NCBI GenBank assembly: GCA_003169845.1
Contig: PNAG01000023.1
Location: forward strand, 132,409 to 196,408
DNA: 64,000 nt
Direction: 5' to 3'
Origin: Candidatus Dormiibacterota bacterium
GTDB taxonomy: Bacteria; Chloroflexota; Dormibacteria; Dormibacterales; Dormibacteraceae
Part shown: piece after piece, positions 51,009-59,143 of the stretch
How positions within the stretch are numbered: the stretch's first letter is position 1
Layout: every line of letters starts with the position of its first letter
The notes under the pieces: generated by a model
Told to the model about the DNA's origin: nothing
The model's database searches: none
Seen by the model: the letters and a program-made list of their open reading frames with translations, nothing else
Translations under genes and position numbers: made by a program

Positions 51009-51713
51009 GTGGCACTACCGCCGCGGATCGTCGGGTTTGGGGGCCGGAGCCTTGCCACCGCCGGCATTCTGTCCAGGCTGGACGAGTACGTGCTGGAGCT
51101 GAGCGGCAGGGAGCGTCCGAGGGTGCTCTACCTCCCCACTCCCGCTGCCGACGCGGACGCTCTGATCGTTGGGTTTTACGAGAGGTTCACGGGTCGCGCC
51201 GAGCCCTCGCATCTGAAGCTTTTCGGAGCACCCGATGCGTCGTCGTGGCGCCCCCGCCTGCTTCAGCAAGACGTGATTTTCGTGTCGGGCGGCAACACCG
51301 CGAACGCCCTTGCGGTCTGGCGCGCGCACGGCATGGACGCCGCGCTGAGAGAAGCGTGGGAGAGCGGCATCGTCCTGTCCGGCGGCAGCGCCGGAATGAT
51401 CTGCTGGTTCGAGTGTTCGGTGACCGATTCGTTCGGACCGGGCCTGGCCCCACTTCGCGACGGTCTTGGTTTTCTGCCCGGCAGCGCGTGCCCGCATTAC
51501 GACGGCGAGGAACGGCGGCGCCCCATGTACCAGCAGCTCGTGGCATCTGGTTTTCCTGGTGGCTTCGCCGCCGACGATTTCGCCGGCATTCACTTCGAGG
51601 GCACCACGCTGAAAGAGGTGGTCACCGAGGTGGCGGGACGTGGCGCGTATCGGGTGGAGCTGATCGATGGCGAGCTGCGGGAGACCCGGATCCCGGCCCG
51701 TCTCTTGAGCTAG
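51009..51713 (+). CDS. pepE: Peptidase E-like protein (family S51)
   Basis: 234 residues. S51 features: IVGFGGRSLAT at the N-terminus, VIFVSGGNTANALAVWRAHG and the nucleophile Ser in VLSGGSAGMICWF (near 126), then ADDFAGIHFEG. Members cleave Asp-X dipeptides or act on cyanophycin-derived peptides. The family usually has a Glu and His completing the site. GTG start at 51009. The gene ends just before the suf operator, so its end may be close to the suf promoter. Confidence 0.85.
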   Translation: MALPPRIVGFGGRSLATAGILSRLDEYVLELSGRERPRVLYLPTPAADADALIVGFYERFTGRAEPSHLKLFGAPDASSWRPRLLQQDVIFVSGGNTANALAVWRAHGMDAALREAWESGIVLSGGSAGMICWFECSVTDSFGPGLAPLRDGLGFLPGSACPHYDGEERRRPMYQQLVASGFPGGFAADDFAGIHFEGTTLKEVVTEVAGRGAYRVELIDGELRETRIPARLLS

Positions 51714-51722
51714 AGGGTTATT

Positions 51723-51738
51723 TCAACGTCGACGTTGA
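51723..51738. promoter_or_regulatory. 16-bp perfect palindrome, candidate SufR operator
   Basis: TCAACGTCGACGTTGA is its own reverse complement. It covers the position where a -35 element would lie for the TAGACT box, so a bound dimer would block RNA polymerase. It stands directly upstream of sufR, in the position expected for autoregulation. Confidence 0.6.
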
Positions 51739-51746
51739 GAAACTCG

Positions 51747-51752
51747 TAGACT
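51747..51752 (+). promoter_or_regulatory. Putative -10 box TAGACT for a leaderless suf operon
   Basis: TAGACT is followed by 7 nt and the GTG start of sufR at 51760. Confidence 0.55.
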
Positions 51753-51759
51753 AAACCAC

Positions 51760-52410
51760 GTGGATGTGCCGGGCGCGCGCAGGGCGCACTTAGATTCCAG
51801 ACGGGGGACGATCCTTGCCTACTTGAAGACTCACGGGCACGCGAGCCTGGGCGAGATCGCCGCCCACCTCGAGGTTTCCAAGCAAGGAGCGCTACGCCAC
51901 CTCGAGGCGCTCGAAGCCGCCGGCCTGGCGACTGTGGCGTCCGCGCCGCCGCACGGCCGCGGCCGCCCGGAGAACGTCTACCAGCTCACCGCGGCCGCCG
52001 GGGACCACTTTCCCGACGGACACCGGGAGCTGACCGGAGAGCTCGTGGGGTTCGTGTCGGACGAGCAGCTGAAGCGCTTTTTCGAGCTGCGCACCGCGCG
52101 GCTCGAGGCCGAATACGCCCCCAGACTGGCGGGGCTAGACTTTGGAGCGCGCGTCCGCGAGCTGGCCAAGCTCGCCACCGAGCACGGTCACATGGCCGAG
52201 GTGGTCGAGCTGGGGGAGGGTGGACTCGCGATTCGCCACTGCAACTGCCCCATCCAGGACGTCGCCGCCCGTACCGGCCTGCCCTGCGTGAACGAGCAGC
52301 AGATGTACGAACGGCTCCTGGGCACCCCGGTCACCAGGTCCACCTGGATGGCTGAAGCGGCGAACGATTGCACTTACGAAGTCAAGAAAAGCGGAGGGAG
52401 AGTTGGCTGA
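51760..52410 (+). CDS. sufR: SufR-like Fe-S sensing repressor of the suf operon
   Basis: 216 residues. N-terminal winged helix (GHASLGEIAAHLEVSKQGAL, then RHLEALEAAGLA and a Gly/Arg wing), then a dimerisation region and four Cys at about 161, 163, 176 and 204 (IRHCNCPIQD, LPCVNEQ, ANDCTYEV). In the SufR/ArsR-related family Cys residues of this type hold a 4Fe-4S cluster; loss of the cluster releases the operator and turns on suf. It is the first gene of the operon, with a palindromic operator directly upstream. GTG start with a -10 box at 7 nt. The end overlaps sufC by 8 bp. Confidence 0.92.
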   Translation: MDVPGARRAHLDSRRGTILAYLKTHGHASLGEIAAHLEVSKQGALRHLEALEAAGLATVASAPPHGRGRPENVYQLTAAAGDHFPDGHRELTGELVGFVSDEQLKRFFELRTARLEAEYAPRLAGLDFGARVRELAKLATEHGHMAEVVELGEGGLAIRHCNCPIQDVAARTGLPCVNEQQMYERLLGTPVTRSTWMAEAANDCTYEVKKSGGRVG

Positions 52411-53182
52411 TTTCGAGATCAAAGACCTGCGGGCGAGCGTCGAGGGGAAACAGATCCTCAAGGGCGTCACGCTTGCGATCAACAAGGGCGAGGTCCACGC
52501 GGTGATGGGACCCAACGGCTCCGGCAAGTCGACGCTCTCGCACACCCTGATGGGCCACCCCGGCTACACAGTGGACGGTGGCGAGGTCATCTTCAAGGGA
52601 CAGAACGTGCTGGCGCTCGAGGTCGACGAGCGGGCCCGCCTCGGCATGTTCCTCGCGCTGCAGTACCCGGTGGTCGTGCCCGGCATCTCGATGACCAACT
52701 TCCTTCGCACGGCGCTCAACGCCAAGCGTGGTTACGACGGCAAGGACAAGTCGAAGCAGATCTCCCCGAAAGAGTTCCGGTCGATGCTCAAAGGCGAGCT
52801 CGAGGTTCTTCACATGGACGACTCGTTCCTGCCGCGCTACATCAACGACGGGTTCTCCGGCGGCGAGAAGAAGCGCGCGGAGATCCTGCAGATGGCGATG
52901 TTGAAGCCCGAGATCGCGATCCTCGACGAGACCGACTCCGGGCTCGACATCGACTCGATCAAGTTCGTCGCCGAAGCCGTGAACCGCATGCGCGGCCCGG
53001 AGCTTGGCGTGCTGATCATCACTCACTACACGCGGATCCTGGAATTCATAAAGCCCGACTTCGTGCACGTGCTCGTGGACGGGAAGTTTGTCCTGTCGGG
53101 CGGTCCCGAGATCGCCAACCGCCTCGAGAAGACTGGTTACGCGGAATGGGGCGAGGCCGACGAGCCCAAGGAGGTTGCCTGA
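52403..53182 (+). CDS. sufC: Fe-S assembly ATPase SufC
   Basis: 259 residues. ABC ATPase: Walker [14 protein letters not shown]-loop region [10 protein letters not shown], signature [14 protein letters not shown], Walker [16 protein letters not shown] and switch His in IITHYTRIL. SufC powers the SufBCD scaffold. The start is TTG 52403 with GGAGGGAG directly upstream; this is the only strong Shine-Dalgarno in the first genes of the operon. The stop overlaps sufB by one base (TGATG). Confidence 0.97.
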   Translation: MADFEIKDLRASVEGKQILKGVTLAINKGEVHAVMGPNGSGKSTLSHTLMGHPGYTVDGGEVIFKGQNVLALEVDERARLGMFLALQYPVVVPGISMTNFLRTALNAKRGYDGKDKSKQISPKEFRSMLKGELEVLHMDDSFLPRYINDGFSGGEKKRAEILQMAMLKPEIAILDETDSGLDIDSIKFVAEAVNRMRGPELGVLIITHYTRILEFIKPDFVHVLVDGKFVLSGGPEIANRLEKTGYAEWGEADEPKEVA

Positions 53183-54591
53183 TGGCGACAGTACCCAAGG
53201 TCGATGTTGGCACCGATTACAAGGAGAAGTACGGCTTCTCCGTCCCCGAGGACTACATCTTCAAGGCCAAGCGCGGCCTGAACCCCGAGATCGTCAAGGA
53301 GATCTCGTGGATGAAGAAGGAGCCCGAGTGGATGCTGAACTTCCGCTTGAAGTCGCTCGAGATCTTCCGCAAGAAGCCCATGCCCAACTGGGGCGCGGAC
53401 CTCTCGGTGATCGACTTCGAGAACATCTTCTATTACCTCAAGGCGTCGGACAAGCAGTCGACCTCATGGGAAGACCTCCCGCCCGACATCAAGAAGACCT
53501 ACGACCGCCTGGGCGTGCCCGAGGCCGAGCGCAAGTTCCTCGCCGGTGTGTCCGCGCAGTACGAGTCGGAGGTCGTCTACCACTCGCTGCACGAGGACCT
53601 GTCGAAGAAGGGCGTCATCTTCACCGACACCGACTCGGCGCTGCGCGACCACCCCGAGCTTTTCAAGGAGTACTTCGGCACCGTCATCCCGCCGGCCGAC
53701 AACAAGTTCTCCGCGCTGAACAGCGCGGTCTGGTCGGGCGGCTCGTTCATCTACGTGCCGAAGGGCGTGCGCGTCGACATCCCGCTGCAGGCTTACTTCC
53801 GCATCAACGCGGAGAACATGGGCCAGTTCGAGCGGACGCTGATCATCTGCGACGAAGGCTCGTTCGTGCACTACATCGAAGGCTGCACTGCGCCGATCTA
53901 CACGACCGACTCGCTGCACTCGGCGGTGGTCGAGATCATCGTCAAGAAGAACGCGCGCTGCCGGTACACGACGATCCAGAACTGGTCGACCAACGTCTTC
54001 AACCTCGTGACCAAGCGCGCGCTGGCTTACGGCGACGCGACGATGGAGTGGGTCGACGGCAACCTCGGCTCGCAGATCACGATGAAGTACCCGAGCGTCT
54101 ACCTCATGGAGCCGGGCGCCAAGGGCGACGTGCTTTCAGTGGCGTTTGCCGGCAAGGGACAGCACCAGGACGCCGGCGGCAAGATGATCCACGTCGCGCC
54201 GAATACGACATCGACCATCACGTCGAAGTCGATCTCGAAGGGAGGCGGTCGGACGTCATACCGCGGCCACATCAAGATGTACCCCGGCGCCAACAACTCG
54301 AAGTCGTTCGTCAAGTGCGACGCGCTCTTGCTCGACGACGAGTCACGCTCGGACACCTATCCGTACAACGACGTCGACGCTGAGAACGTGACCCTCGGCC
54401 ACGAGGCCACCGTGAGCAAGGTCTCCGACGAGCAGCTCTTCTACCTCATGAGCCGCGGCATCACGCGCAGCGAGGCCGAGACGATGATCGTCAACGGCTT
54501 CATCGAGCCTTTCACCAAGGAGCTCCCCCTGGAGTACGCGGTGGAGCTCAACCGGCTCATCCAGCTCGAGATGGAGGGCTCGGTAGGCTGA
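53182..54591 (+). CDS. sufB: Fe-S assembly scaffold SufB
   Basis: 469 residues from ATG 53182. The SufB beta-helix core is recognisable: [20 protein letters not shown], then [40 protein letters not shown] with the conserved Cys, and [20 protein letters not shown] near the end. It assembles the cluster with SufC and SufD. Normal length. The frame extends upstream through sufC but the TGATG overlap fixes the start. Confidence 0.97.
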   Translation: MATVPKVDVGTDYKEKYGFSVPEDYIFKAKRGLNPEIVKEISWMKKEPEWMLNFRLKSLEIFRKKPMPNWGADLSVIDFENIFYYLKASDKQSTSWEDLPPDIKKTYDRLGVPEAERKFLAGVSAQYESEVVYHSLHEDLSKKGVIFTDTDSALRDHPELFKEYFGTVIPPADNKFSALNSAVWSGGSFIYVPKGVRVDIPLQAYFRINAENMGQFERTLIICDEGSFVHYIEGCTAPIYTTDSLHSAVVEIIVKKNARCRYTTIQNWSTNVFNLVTKRALAYGDATMEWVDGNLGSQITMKYPSVYLMEPGAKGDVLSVAFAGKGQHQDAGGKMIHVAPNTTSTITSKSISKGGGRTSYRGHIKMYPGANNSKSFVKCDALLLDDESRSDTYPYNDVDAENVTLGHEATVSKVSDEQLFYLMSRGITRSEAETMIVNGFIEPFTKELPLEYAVELNRLIQLEMEGSVG

Positions 54592-54632
54592 GCAGTGCAC
54601 CGCGGGCGATCAGCGAGAGATTCGACGACCAG

Positions 54633-54773
54633 GTGGGCCAGATGCTAGGCGCCACCGAGCAAAGCAGCGCGCGCATCCCGTGGATGCGTAAGCGAGTAGC
54701 GCAGGCGGCAACGACGCAGATGGCCCGCATGGGCGTCGAAGATCCGTTGATCGTCCCGCGGGGCACTGCTTAA
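54633..54773 (+). CDS. Small protein resembling the PCP_red domain, in the suf operon
   Basis: 46 residues from GTG 54633 (or ATG 54642), with its TAA overlapping the sufD ATG (TAATG), so it is coupled to sufD. The segment SARIPWMRKRVAQAATTQMA and following RMGVEDPLIVP resembles the small domain found at the end of light-independent protochlorophyllide reductase subunit B (PCP_red: an Ile-Pro, a basic helix, then AR..G...I). Small proteins of this type also occur in suf clusters of several phyla. No Cys. Role unknown; likely an accessory of Fe-S assembly. Confidence 0.55.
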   Translation: MGQMLGATEQSSARIPWMRKRVAQAATTQMARMGVEDPLIVPRGTA

Positions 54774-55972
54774 TGCCCCTGACCCTCGAAACCCTGGAGA
54801 CGTCGGTGCTCCAGGGTGAACCCGACTGGCTGCAGAAGCGGCGGCGCGGCGCGCTCGCGACCTACGAGCGTCTGCCGATGCCCAGCAAGACCGACGAAGA
54901 GTGGCGGCGCACCGACATCAGCAGACTCAACACGGCCCAGTTCTCGGAGCTCGAGCACCGCAACGGTTTCAAGCTCGACGCCCTGTCATCGCTGCCGCGC
55001 GGAGTGATCCTCGAGCCACTTCGCGTGGCCGCGGAGAAGCATCCGCAGCTCGTCGAGCCGCTGCTGTTCTCGCTCATCAAGGCTGACCGCGATAGGTTCA
55101 GCGCGCTTCACGCAGCGTTCTTTACCGGCGGCACCTTCCTCTATGTGCCGGATGGGGTAGAGATCGTCGAGCCGATCGTCGGCCAGCACATCTCACACGG
55201 CGGCGGCACCGCATTGCTGCCTCACACGCTCATCGTGGCCGGCCGCGGCGCTCGCTTCCACTACCTGGACGAGTACATCGGCCGAGACGACGAGCCCGCC
55301 TCTTATCGCAGCGGCTCGGCTGAGATCTTCGTCGGCGAAGGCGCCGAGGTCGGCTACGTCGCGGTGCAGAAGTGGGGACGGAACGCGTGGCATTTCGCTG
55401 ACCAGCGTGCCCGTCTCGAGAAGGACGCCAGGCTGCGGCTGTTCAATGTCACGCTCGGCGGTCGATTCTCGAAGACTCGCGTCGAAGCGTCTCTCGTAGG
55501 ACAGGGCTCCGACGCCGAGCTGAAGTCGATCTACTTCGCCTCCGGGGAGCAGTTCTTCGACTTCCACACGCTGCAGGACCACCAGGTCGGCAACACACGC
55601 TCCGACCTGCTCTTCAAAGGCGCTCTGCAAGACAAGGCACGCACCGTCTACGCCGGGCTGATCCGGATCGAGAAAGGCGCCGCGCGCTCGGACGCGTACC
55701 AGGCCAACCGCAACCTCGTCCTCTCCGACCACGCGAAGGCGACCTCGATCCCGATGCTCGAGATCGACAACAACGACGTCCGCTGCACGCACGGCGCGAC
55801 GGTCGGCCCCGTCGACCCCCAGAGCATGTTCTACCTCCAGTCGCGCGGCATCCCCGCGGCGACGGCCAAGCGGATGATCGTCCAGGGATTCTTTGGCGAC
55901 GTGCTGGACCGGATCCCGTTCGAGCACGCACGCAACCTCATCGAGGCCGACCTGGAGGCGCGCCTTGGCTAG
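54773..55972 (+). CDS. sufD: Fe-S assembly protein SufD
   Basis: 399 residues. It has SufD-like features: KTDEEWRRTDISRLNTAQFS near the N-terminus, HAAFFTGGTFLYVPDGVEIV, then TARTVYAGLIRIEKG-like beta-helix repeats (actual KARTVYAGLIRIEKGAARSD), and QANRNLVLSDHAKATSIPML followed by IDNNDVRCTHGATVGPVD with the family His. It forms the SufBC2D complex. ATG 54773 overlaps the preceding small gene's stop by one base. Confidence 0.95.
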   Translation: MPLTLETLETSVLQGEPDWLQKRRRGALATYERLPMPSKTDEEWRRTDISRLNTAQFSELEHRNGFKLDALSSLPRGVILEPLRVAAEKHPQLVEPLLFSLIKADRDRFSALHAAFFTGGTFLYVPDGVEIVEPIVGQHISHGGGTALLPHTLIVAGRGARFHYLDEYIGRDDEPASYRSGSAEIFVGEGAEVGYVAVQKWGRNAWHFADQRARLEKDARLRLFNVTLGGRFSKTRVEASLVGQGSDAELKSIYFASGEQFFDFHTLQDHQVGNTRSDLLFKGALQDKARTVYAGLIRIEKGAARSDAYQANRNLVLSDHAKATSIPMLEIDNNDVRCTHGATVGPVDPQSMFYLQSRGIPAATAKRMIVQGFFGDVLDRIPFEHARNLIEADLEARLG

Positions 55973-56279
55973 GTTTCGGGTCGCCTCTGTAGCGGAGCTG
56001 CCGGACGAGACTATCAAGCGAGTCGATGCGGGGCACACGCCTGTCTGCCTCGCGCACGCCGAGGACGGCAACTTCTACGCGCTCAACGACATCTGCACGC
56101 ACGAGGAGTTCAACCTGAGCGACGGCGAGCTCTGGGGCATGGACGTCGAGTGCCCGCAGCACGGCTCTCGCTTCAACCTGGTCACGGGCAAGGTCACCGG
56201 CCTTCCGGCCGTGATCCCCGCGACGACCTACCCGGTGACCGTGGATGGCGACGAGGTCTTCGTCGAGGTCCCGGATTGA
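55965..56279 (+). CDS. Rieske-type 2Fe-2S ferredoxin
   Basis: 104 residues from TTG 55965, overlapping sufD by 8 bp. Both halves of the Rieske motif are present: Cys44 and His46 in DICTHEEF and Cys63 and His66 in VECPQHGS. The fold matches small non-haem ferredoxins of dioxygenase systems. In Actinobacteria and Chloroflexota-type suf operons a Rieske protein occupies this position and may supply electrons. It ends overlapping the sufS start by 4 bp. Confidence 0.93.
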   Translation: MARFRVASVAELPDETIKRVDAGHTPVCLAHAEDGNFYALNDICTHEEFNLSDGELWGMDVECPQHGSRFNLVTGKVTGLPAVIPATTYPVTVDGDEVFVEVPD

Positions 56280-57490
56280 TCAAGACCCTCGACGTCGAGA
56301 CGATTCGCAAAGACTTCCCCATCTTCAAGACGGGGATCGCCTACCTCGACTCGGCCAACACGTCTCAGCGGCCGCGCCAGGTAACCGCCGCGATGGTGGA
56401 GTACTTCGAGAAGTTCAACTCGAACGTCCACCGCGCGGCCTACCGGATCGCCGAAGAGGCGACCGTGCGCTACGAGGCGACACGGGAGAAGGTCCGCGAC
56501 CTGATCAACGCGGCCTCGACCAAGGAGATCATCTACACGCGCGGCACGACTGAGGCGATCAACCTGGTCGCCTACTCGTGGGGCCGCAAGCACATCAAGC
56601 ACGGCGACCTCATCGTCCTCACTCTCCTCGAGCACCACTCCAACATCGTGCCCTGGCAGATCCTCGCGGCTGAGAAGGGGGCGACGATCGAGTACGTCGA
56701 CATCGACGAGCGCGGCGAGCTGCGCCTCGACCAGTTCCAAAAGCTCCTCGAGCACTCGCCGAAGCTCGTCGCCTTCGGCCAGGTCAGCAACGCTCTCGGC
56801 ACGATCAACCCGGCGCAGGAGATGGTTGCCGCGGCCAAGGCCGCCGGCGCGACGGTACTGGTGGACGGAGCCCAGGGCGCCCCGCACCAGGGGGTCGACG
56901 TCCGCGCGTTGGGCTGCGACTTCTATGCGTTCAGCGGGCACAAGATGCTGGGCCCGACCGGCGCGGGCATCCTGTACGGCCGCCGCGAGCTGCTCGAGGC
57001 GATGGACCCCTTCATGTCGGGCGGCGACATGATCAAGGCCGTCCGCATCGAGGGCACGACCTACCACGAGCTGCCGTGGAAGTTCGAGGCCGGTACGCAG
57101 GCGATCGCGGAGGTCATCGGACTGGGCGCGGCCGTCGACTACCTCAGCGCGCTGGGCATGGACGCCGTGCGGGCGCACGAGCGGGAGATCACCGAGTACG
57201 CATATGAGGCGCTCAGCGACGTCGAGGGGCTGACGCTGTACGGGCCGCCCCCTTCGCGGCGCGCCGGCGTCATCTCGTTCTCGATCGAGGGGATCCACCC
57301 GCACGACCTGGCCACCATCGCCGACCGCGACCAGGTCTGCCTGCGGGCGGGCCACCACTGCGCGATGCCTCTCATGACCCGGCTCGGAGTCGCCGCCACC
57401 GCCCGCGCCTCCTTCTATGTCTACACACAGAAGGATGAAGTCGACCGGTTGGTCGGTTCCATCAAAGAGGCCCAGAGAATTTTCAAATGA
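56276..57490 (+). CDS. sufS: Cysteine desulfurase SufS
   Basis: 404 residues from TTG 56276. PLP Lys in FYAFSGHKMLGPTG (near 224), catalytic Cys in LRAGHHCAMPLM (near 362), and N-terminal YLDSANTSQRPRQV. It releases sulfur from cysteine and passes it to SufU/SufB. The TTG overlaps the Rieske stop; the frame is open upstream but that part is a shadow. SufS in this operon is followed by SufU after 82 bp, which contain a hairpin. Confidence 0.96.
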   Translation: MIKTLDVETIRKDFPIFKTGIAYLDSANTSQRPRQVTAAMVEYFEKFNSNVHRAAYRIAEEATVRYEATREKVRDLINAASTKEIIYTRGTTEAINLVAYSWGRKHIKHGDLIVLTLLEHHSNIVPWQILAAEKGATIEYVDIDERGELRLDQFQKLLEHSPKLVAFGQVSNALGTINPAQEMVAAAKAAGATVLVDGAQGAPHQGVDVRALGCDFYAFSGHKMLGPTGAGILYGRRELLEAMDPFMSGGDMIKAVRIEGTTYHELPWKFEAGTQAIAEVIGLGAAVDYLSALGMDAVRAHEREITEYAYEALSDVEGLTLYGPPPSRRAGVISFSIEGIHPHDLATIADRDQVCLRAGHHCAMPLMTRLGVAATARASFYVYTQKDEVDRLVGSIKEAQRIFK

Positions 57491-57522
57491 GCAGTACCGC
57501 AGCGGACTACCAGTTGTGCTCA

Positions 57523-57549
57523 CCCCACGAAATCTTCGATTTCGCGGGG
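57523..57549 (+). promoter_or_regulatory. Intercistronic hairpin between sufS and sufU
   Basis: CCCC-A-CGAAATC and GATTTCG-C-GGGG pair around a 3-base loop, giving an 11-bp stem with one mismatch. No T run follows, so it may be an RNA processing or stabilising element rather than a terminator. Confidence 0.45.
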
Positions 57550-57572
57550 ACCCCGAGCGGGCTGTCGCAGCC

Positions 57573-57989
57573 ATGAGCACACGAGCCGGCACTGCTGCCG
57601 ATGATCAGTTCTATCGCGAGTACATCCTCGACCACTACAAGAACCCGCGCAACTTCGGACGTCTCGAAAACCCGGACATCAGCCACGAAGAGGACAACCC
57701 TCTCTGCGGCGATGTGATCGGGATGGATTTCCGCGTCAAGGACGGGGTGATCGAGGACATTCGCTTCCACGGCCGCGGATGCGCCATCTCGCAGGCGTCC
57801 GCCTCGCTGCTGACGGAGCGGTTGAAAGGCCTTCCGCTCGAAGACGCGAAGAAGATCGGCAAGGCCGACGTGCTTGGAGAGCTGGGGATCGACATCTCCC
57901 CCGCTCGGATCAAGTGCGCACTTCTGTCATTGAAAGTGTTGAAGGTGGGTGCTTACGGATTGGCAGGCAATGACGAGGATGAGGAGTAA
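57573..57989 (+). CDS. sufU: Fe-S assembly sulfur-transfer protein SufU
   Basis: 138 residues from ATG 57573. Zn ligands and the sulfur-accepting Cys are in NPLCGDVIGMDF, GRGCAISQASASLL and KCALLSLKVL; DHYKNPRNFGRL is the usual N-terminal helix. It takes sulfur from SufS. The end is a run of acidic residues. It follows sufS after an 82-bp gap, with rhodanese 3 nt later. Confidence 0.95.
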   Translation: MSTRAGTAADDQFYREYILDHYKNPRNFGRLENPDISHEEDNPLCGDVIGMDFRVKDGVIEDIRFHGRGCAISQASASLLTERLKGLPLEDAKKIGKADVLGELGIDISPARIKCALLSLKVLKVGAYGLAGNDEDEE

Positions 57990-57992
57990 CTG

Positions 57993-58328
57993 ATGGAAAC
58001 CAAGAAAGAGGAAGCGCCCTTTCGCGACTTGAAGCTTGACGACGTGAAGAAGCTCATCGACGAGGGCTACGACGTGGTGGACGTCCGCGAGGACTGGGAA
58101 TGGAAGAAAGGCCATGTGCCCGGCGCGCGACACGTCGTCCTCAACACGCTCCTGGCCAACCCGAGCGCGCAGAAGTTCCACGACCGCACGATCTTTGTGT
58201 GCGCCACGGGCGAACGGTCGGCGGTGGCATCCGAGATGGCAGTGGCCCTTGGGGTCAAAGACGTCGTGAACTTCCGCGGCGGCACCAAGGCCTGGAAAGA
58301 TGCAGGCCTACCGCTGGAGACGCCGTGA
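57993..58328 (+). CDS. Rhodanese-domain protein
   Basis: 111 residues. Single rhodanese domain: YDVVDVREDWEWKKGHVPGA, HVVLNTLL, and catalytic Cys in FVCATGERSAVASEM. It may carry persulfide sulfur. It has the best Shine-Dalgarno in the operon (GAGGAG 6 nt before ATG). The stop overlaps the next start (GTGA). Confidence 0.93.
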   Translation: METKKEEAPFRDLKLDDVKKLIDEGYDVVDVREDWEWKKGHVPGARHVVLNTLLANPSAQKFHDRTIFVCATGERSAVASEMAVALGVKDVVNFRGGTKAWKDAGLPLETP

Positions 58329-58666
58329 CAGATTTCGCCCCGACGCACCAGGTCGCGCCAGACTCAACGGTCAAACCCGAAGACGTGATCGAGGTCCTGC
58401 GCCAGTGCTTCGACCCCGAGATCCCGGTCAACATCGTGGACCTCGGGCTGATCTACGACATCGCGATCAAGCCGGCGCGGGTGGACATCAAGATGACCCT
58501 CACCGCTCTGGGCTGCCCGATGGCCGCCGAAGTGATGGCGGACGTCCGCGACCACCTGCTCACGTTGCCCGGCATCGCGGACGCGGGAGTCGACATCGTT
58601 TACGAGCCGGTCTGGTCCCCTGAGCGCATGTCCGAAGAAGCGCGCTGGGAATTAGGGATGGTATGA
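58325..58666 (+). CDS. sufT: SufT-like (MIP18/DUF59) Fe-S assembly protein
   Basis: 113 residues from GTG 58325, overlapping the rhodanese stop by 4 bp. DUF59 signature: VIEVLRQCFDPEIPVNIVDL, GLIYDIAIK, and the Cys motif LTALGCPMAAEV, then VYEPVWSPERMSEEAR. SufT helps mature Fe-S proteins. It ends the suf operon; a terminator-like hairpin begins shortly after. Confidence 0.94.
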   Translation: MTDFAPTHQVAPDSTVKPEDVIEVLRQCFDPEIPVNIVDLGLIYDIAIKPARVDIKMTLTALGCPMAAEVMADVRDHLLTLPGIADAGVDIVYEPVWSPERMSEEARWELGMV

Positions 58667-58691
58667 GGGAAACCCGGATGGTCTCCCTCAT
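58663..58691 (+). repeat. Inverted repeat at the suf operon end
   Basis: ATGAGGGA (58663-58670) and TCCCTCAT (58684-58691) form a perfect 8-bp stem with a 13-base loop, overlapping the sufT stop codon. Confidence 0.5.
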
Positions 58692-58692
58692 C

Positions 58693-58726
58693 GGCCGGCC
58701 GGCTTCGCCGGCGGGCCTGCTCTTTT
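58693..58726 (+). terminator. Rho-independent terminator of the suf operon
   Basis: Arms GGCCGGCCGGC and GCCGGCGGGCC with a TTC loop form an 11-bp GC-rich stem with one mismatch, followed by TGCTCTTTT on the plus strand. Confidence 0.75.
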
Positions 58727-58796
58727 CCGGTATAAGGTTGGGCTTGTCTGAGTAGTTACTCCTCGCGACGCTCATGGCCATAAGCGCGATGGGGAC

Positions 58797-58861
58797 GGCC
58801 GGAGTAAATCCGGCCTACATGCAACGCTGGCTTTCTTACTAACGCCGGAGTTAATCCGGCC
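58797..58861. repeat. Two copies of the GGCCGGA..TCCGGCC dispersed hairpin
   Basis: GGCCGGA-GTAAA-TCCGGCC at 58797-58815 is identical to the hairpin in the pseudopilin operon; a variant, GCCGGA-GTTAA-TCCGGC, lies at 58844-58860. Both are followed by CTACATGC. They share only this segment with the longer repeat. Confidence 0.75.
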
Positions 58862-58885
58862 TACATGCCACGCGGGAGTAACTAG

Positions 58886-59086
58886 CTAGTCGGCACCCAA
58901 ACGGCGGACGCCCAGCGCGACCCTGGCGCGAACTGCAACAGGGTCAGGCGATTGGTTTCGTCGCCAGGCTTGCATGCAGCCTTCGCACGAGCACGCGGGG
59001 CCGACCGGCTCCGCAGCCTCTGCCAGAGATCCGCCGATCAGCTGAAACAACGTTGTGACGATCTTTGCAGGACGTAGAGATGACAT
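58886..59086 (-). CDS. Small Cys-containing protein of 66 residues
   Basis: ATG at 59086 with a good ribosome site (GGAGG 8 nt upstream). It begins MSSLRPAKIVTTLFQLIGGS, followed by an Ala/Glu stretch, ACSCEGCMQAWRRNQ and a basic C-terminus. The three closely spaced Cys in ACSCEGC could bind metal, but a fourth ligand is not evident. It lies 57 nt downstream of the PhnD-like gene on the same strand, so it may be in its operon. Unknown family. Confidence 0.6.
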   Translation of the reverse strand: MSSLRPAKIVTTLFQLIGGSLAEAAEPVGPACSCEGCMQAWRRNQSPDPVAVRARVALGVRRLGAD

Positions 59087-59143
59087 TTGCTTGCCTCCGT
59101 GGTGTGTTCAACAAAGGCTAACGCATGAGTGTCGGATTTCCTG

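Noticed and set aside
56228-57592. Minus-strand frame (454 codons) across sufS
   Set aside because: Antisense to sufS, no recognisable domain, Asp/Arg/Val-rich shadow.
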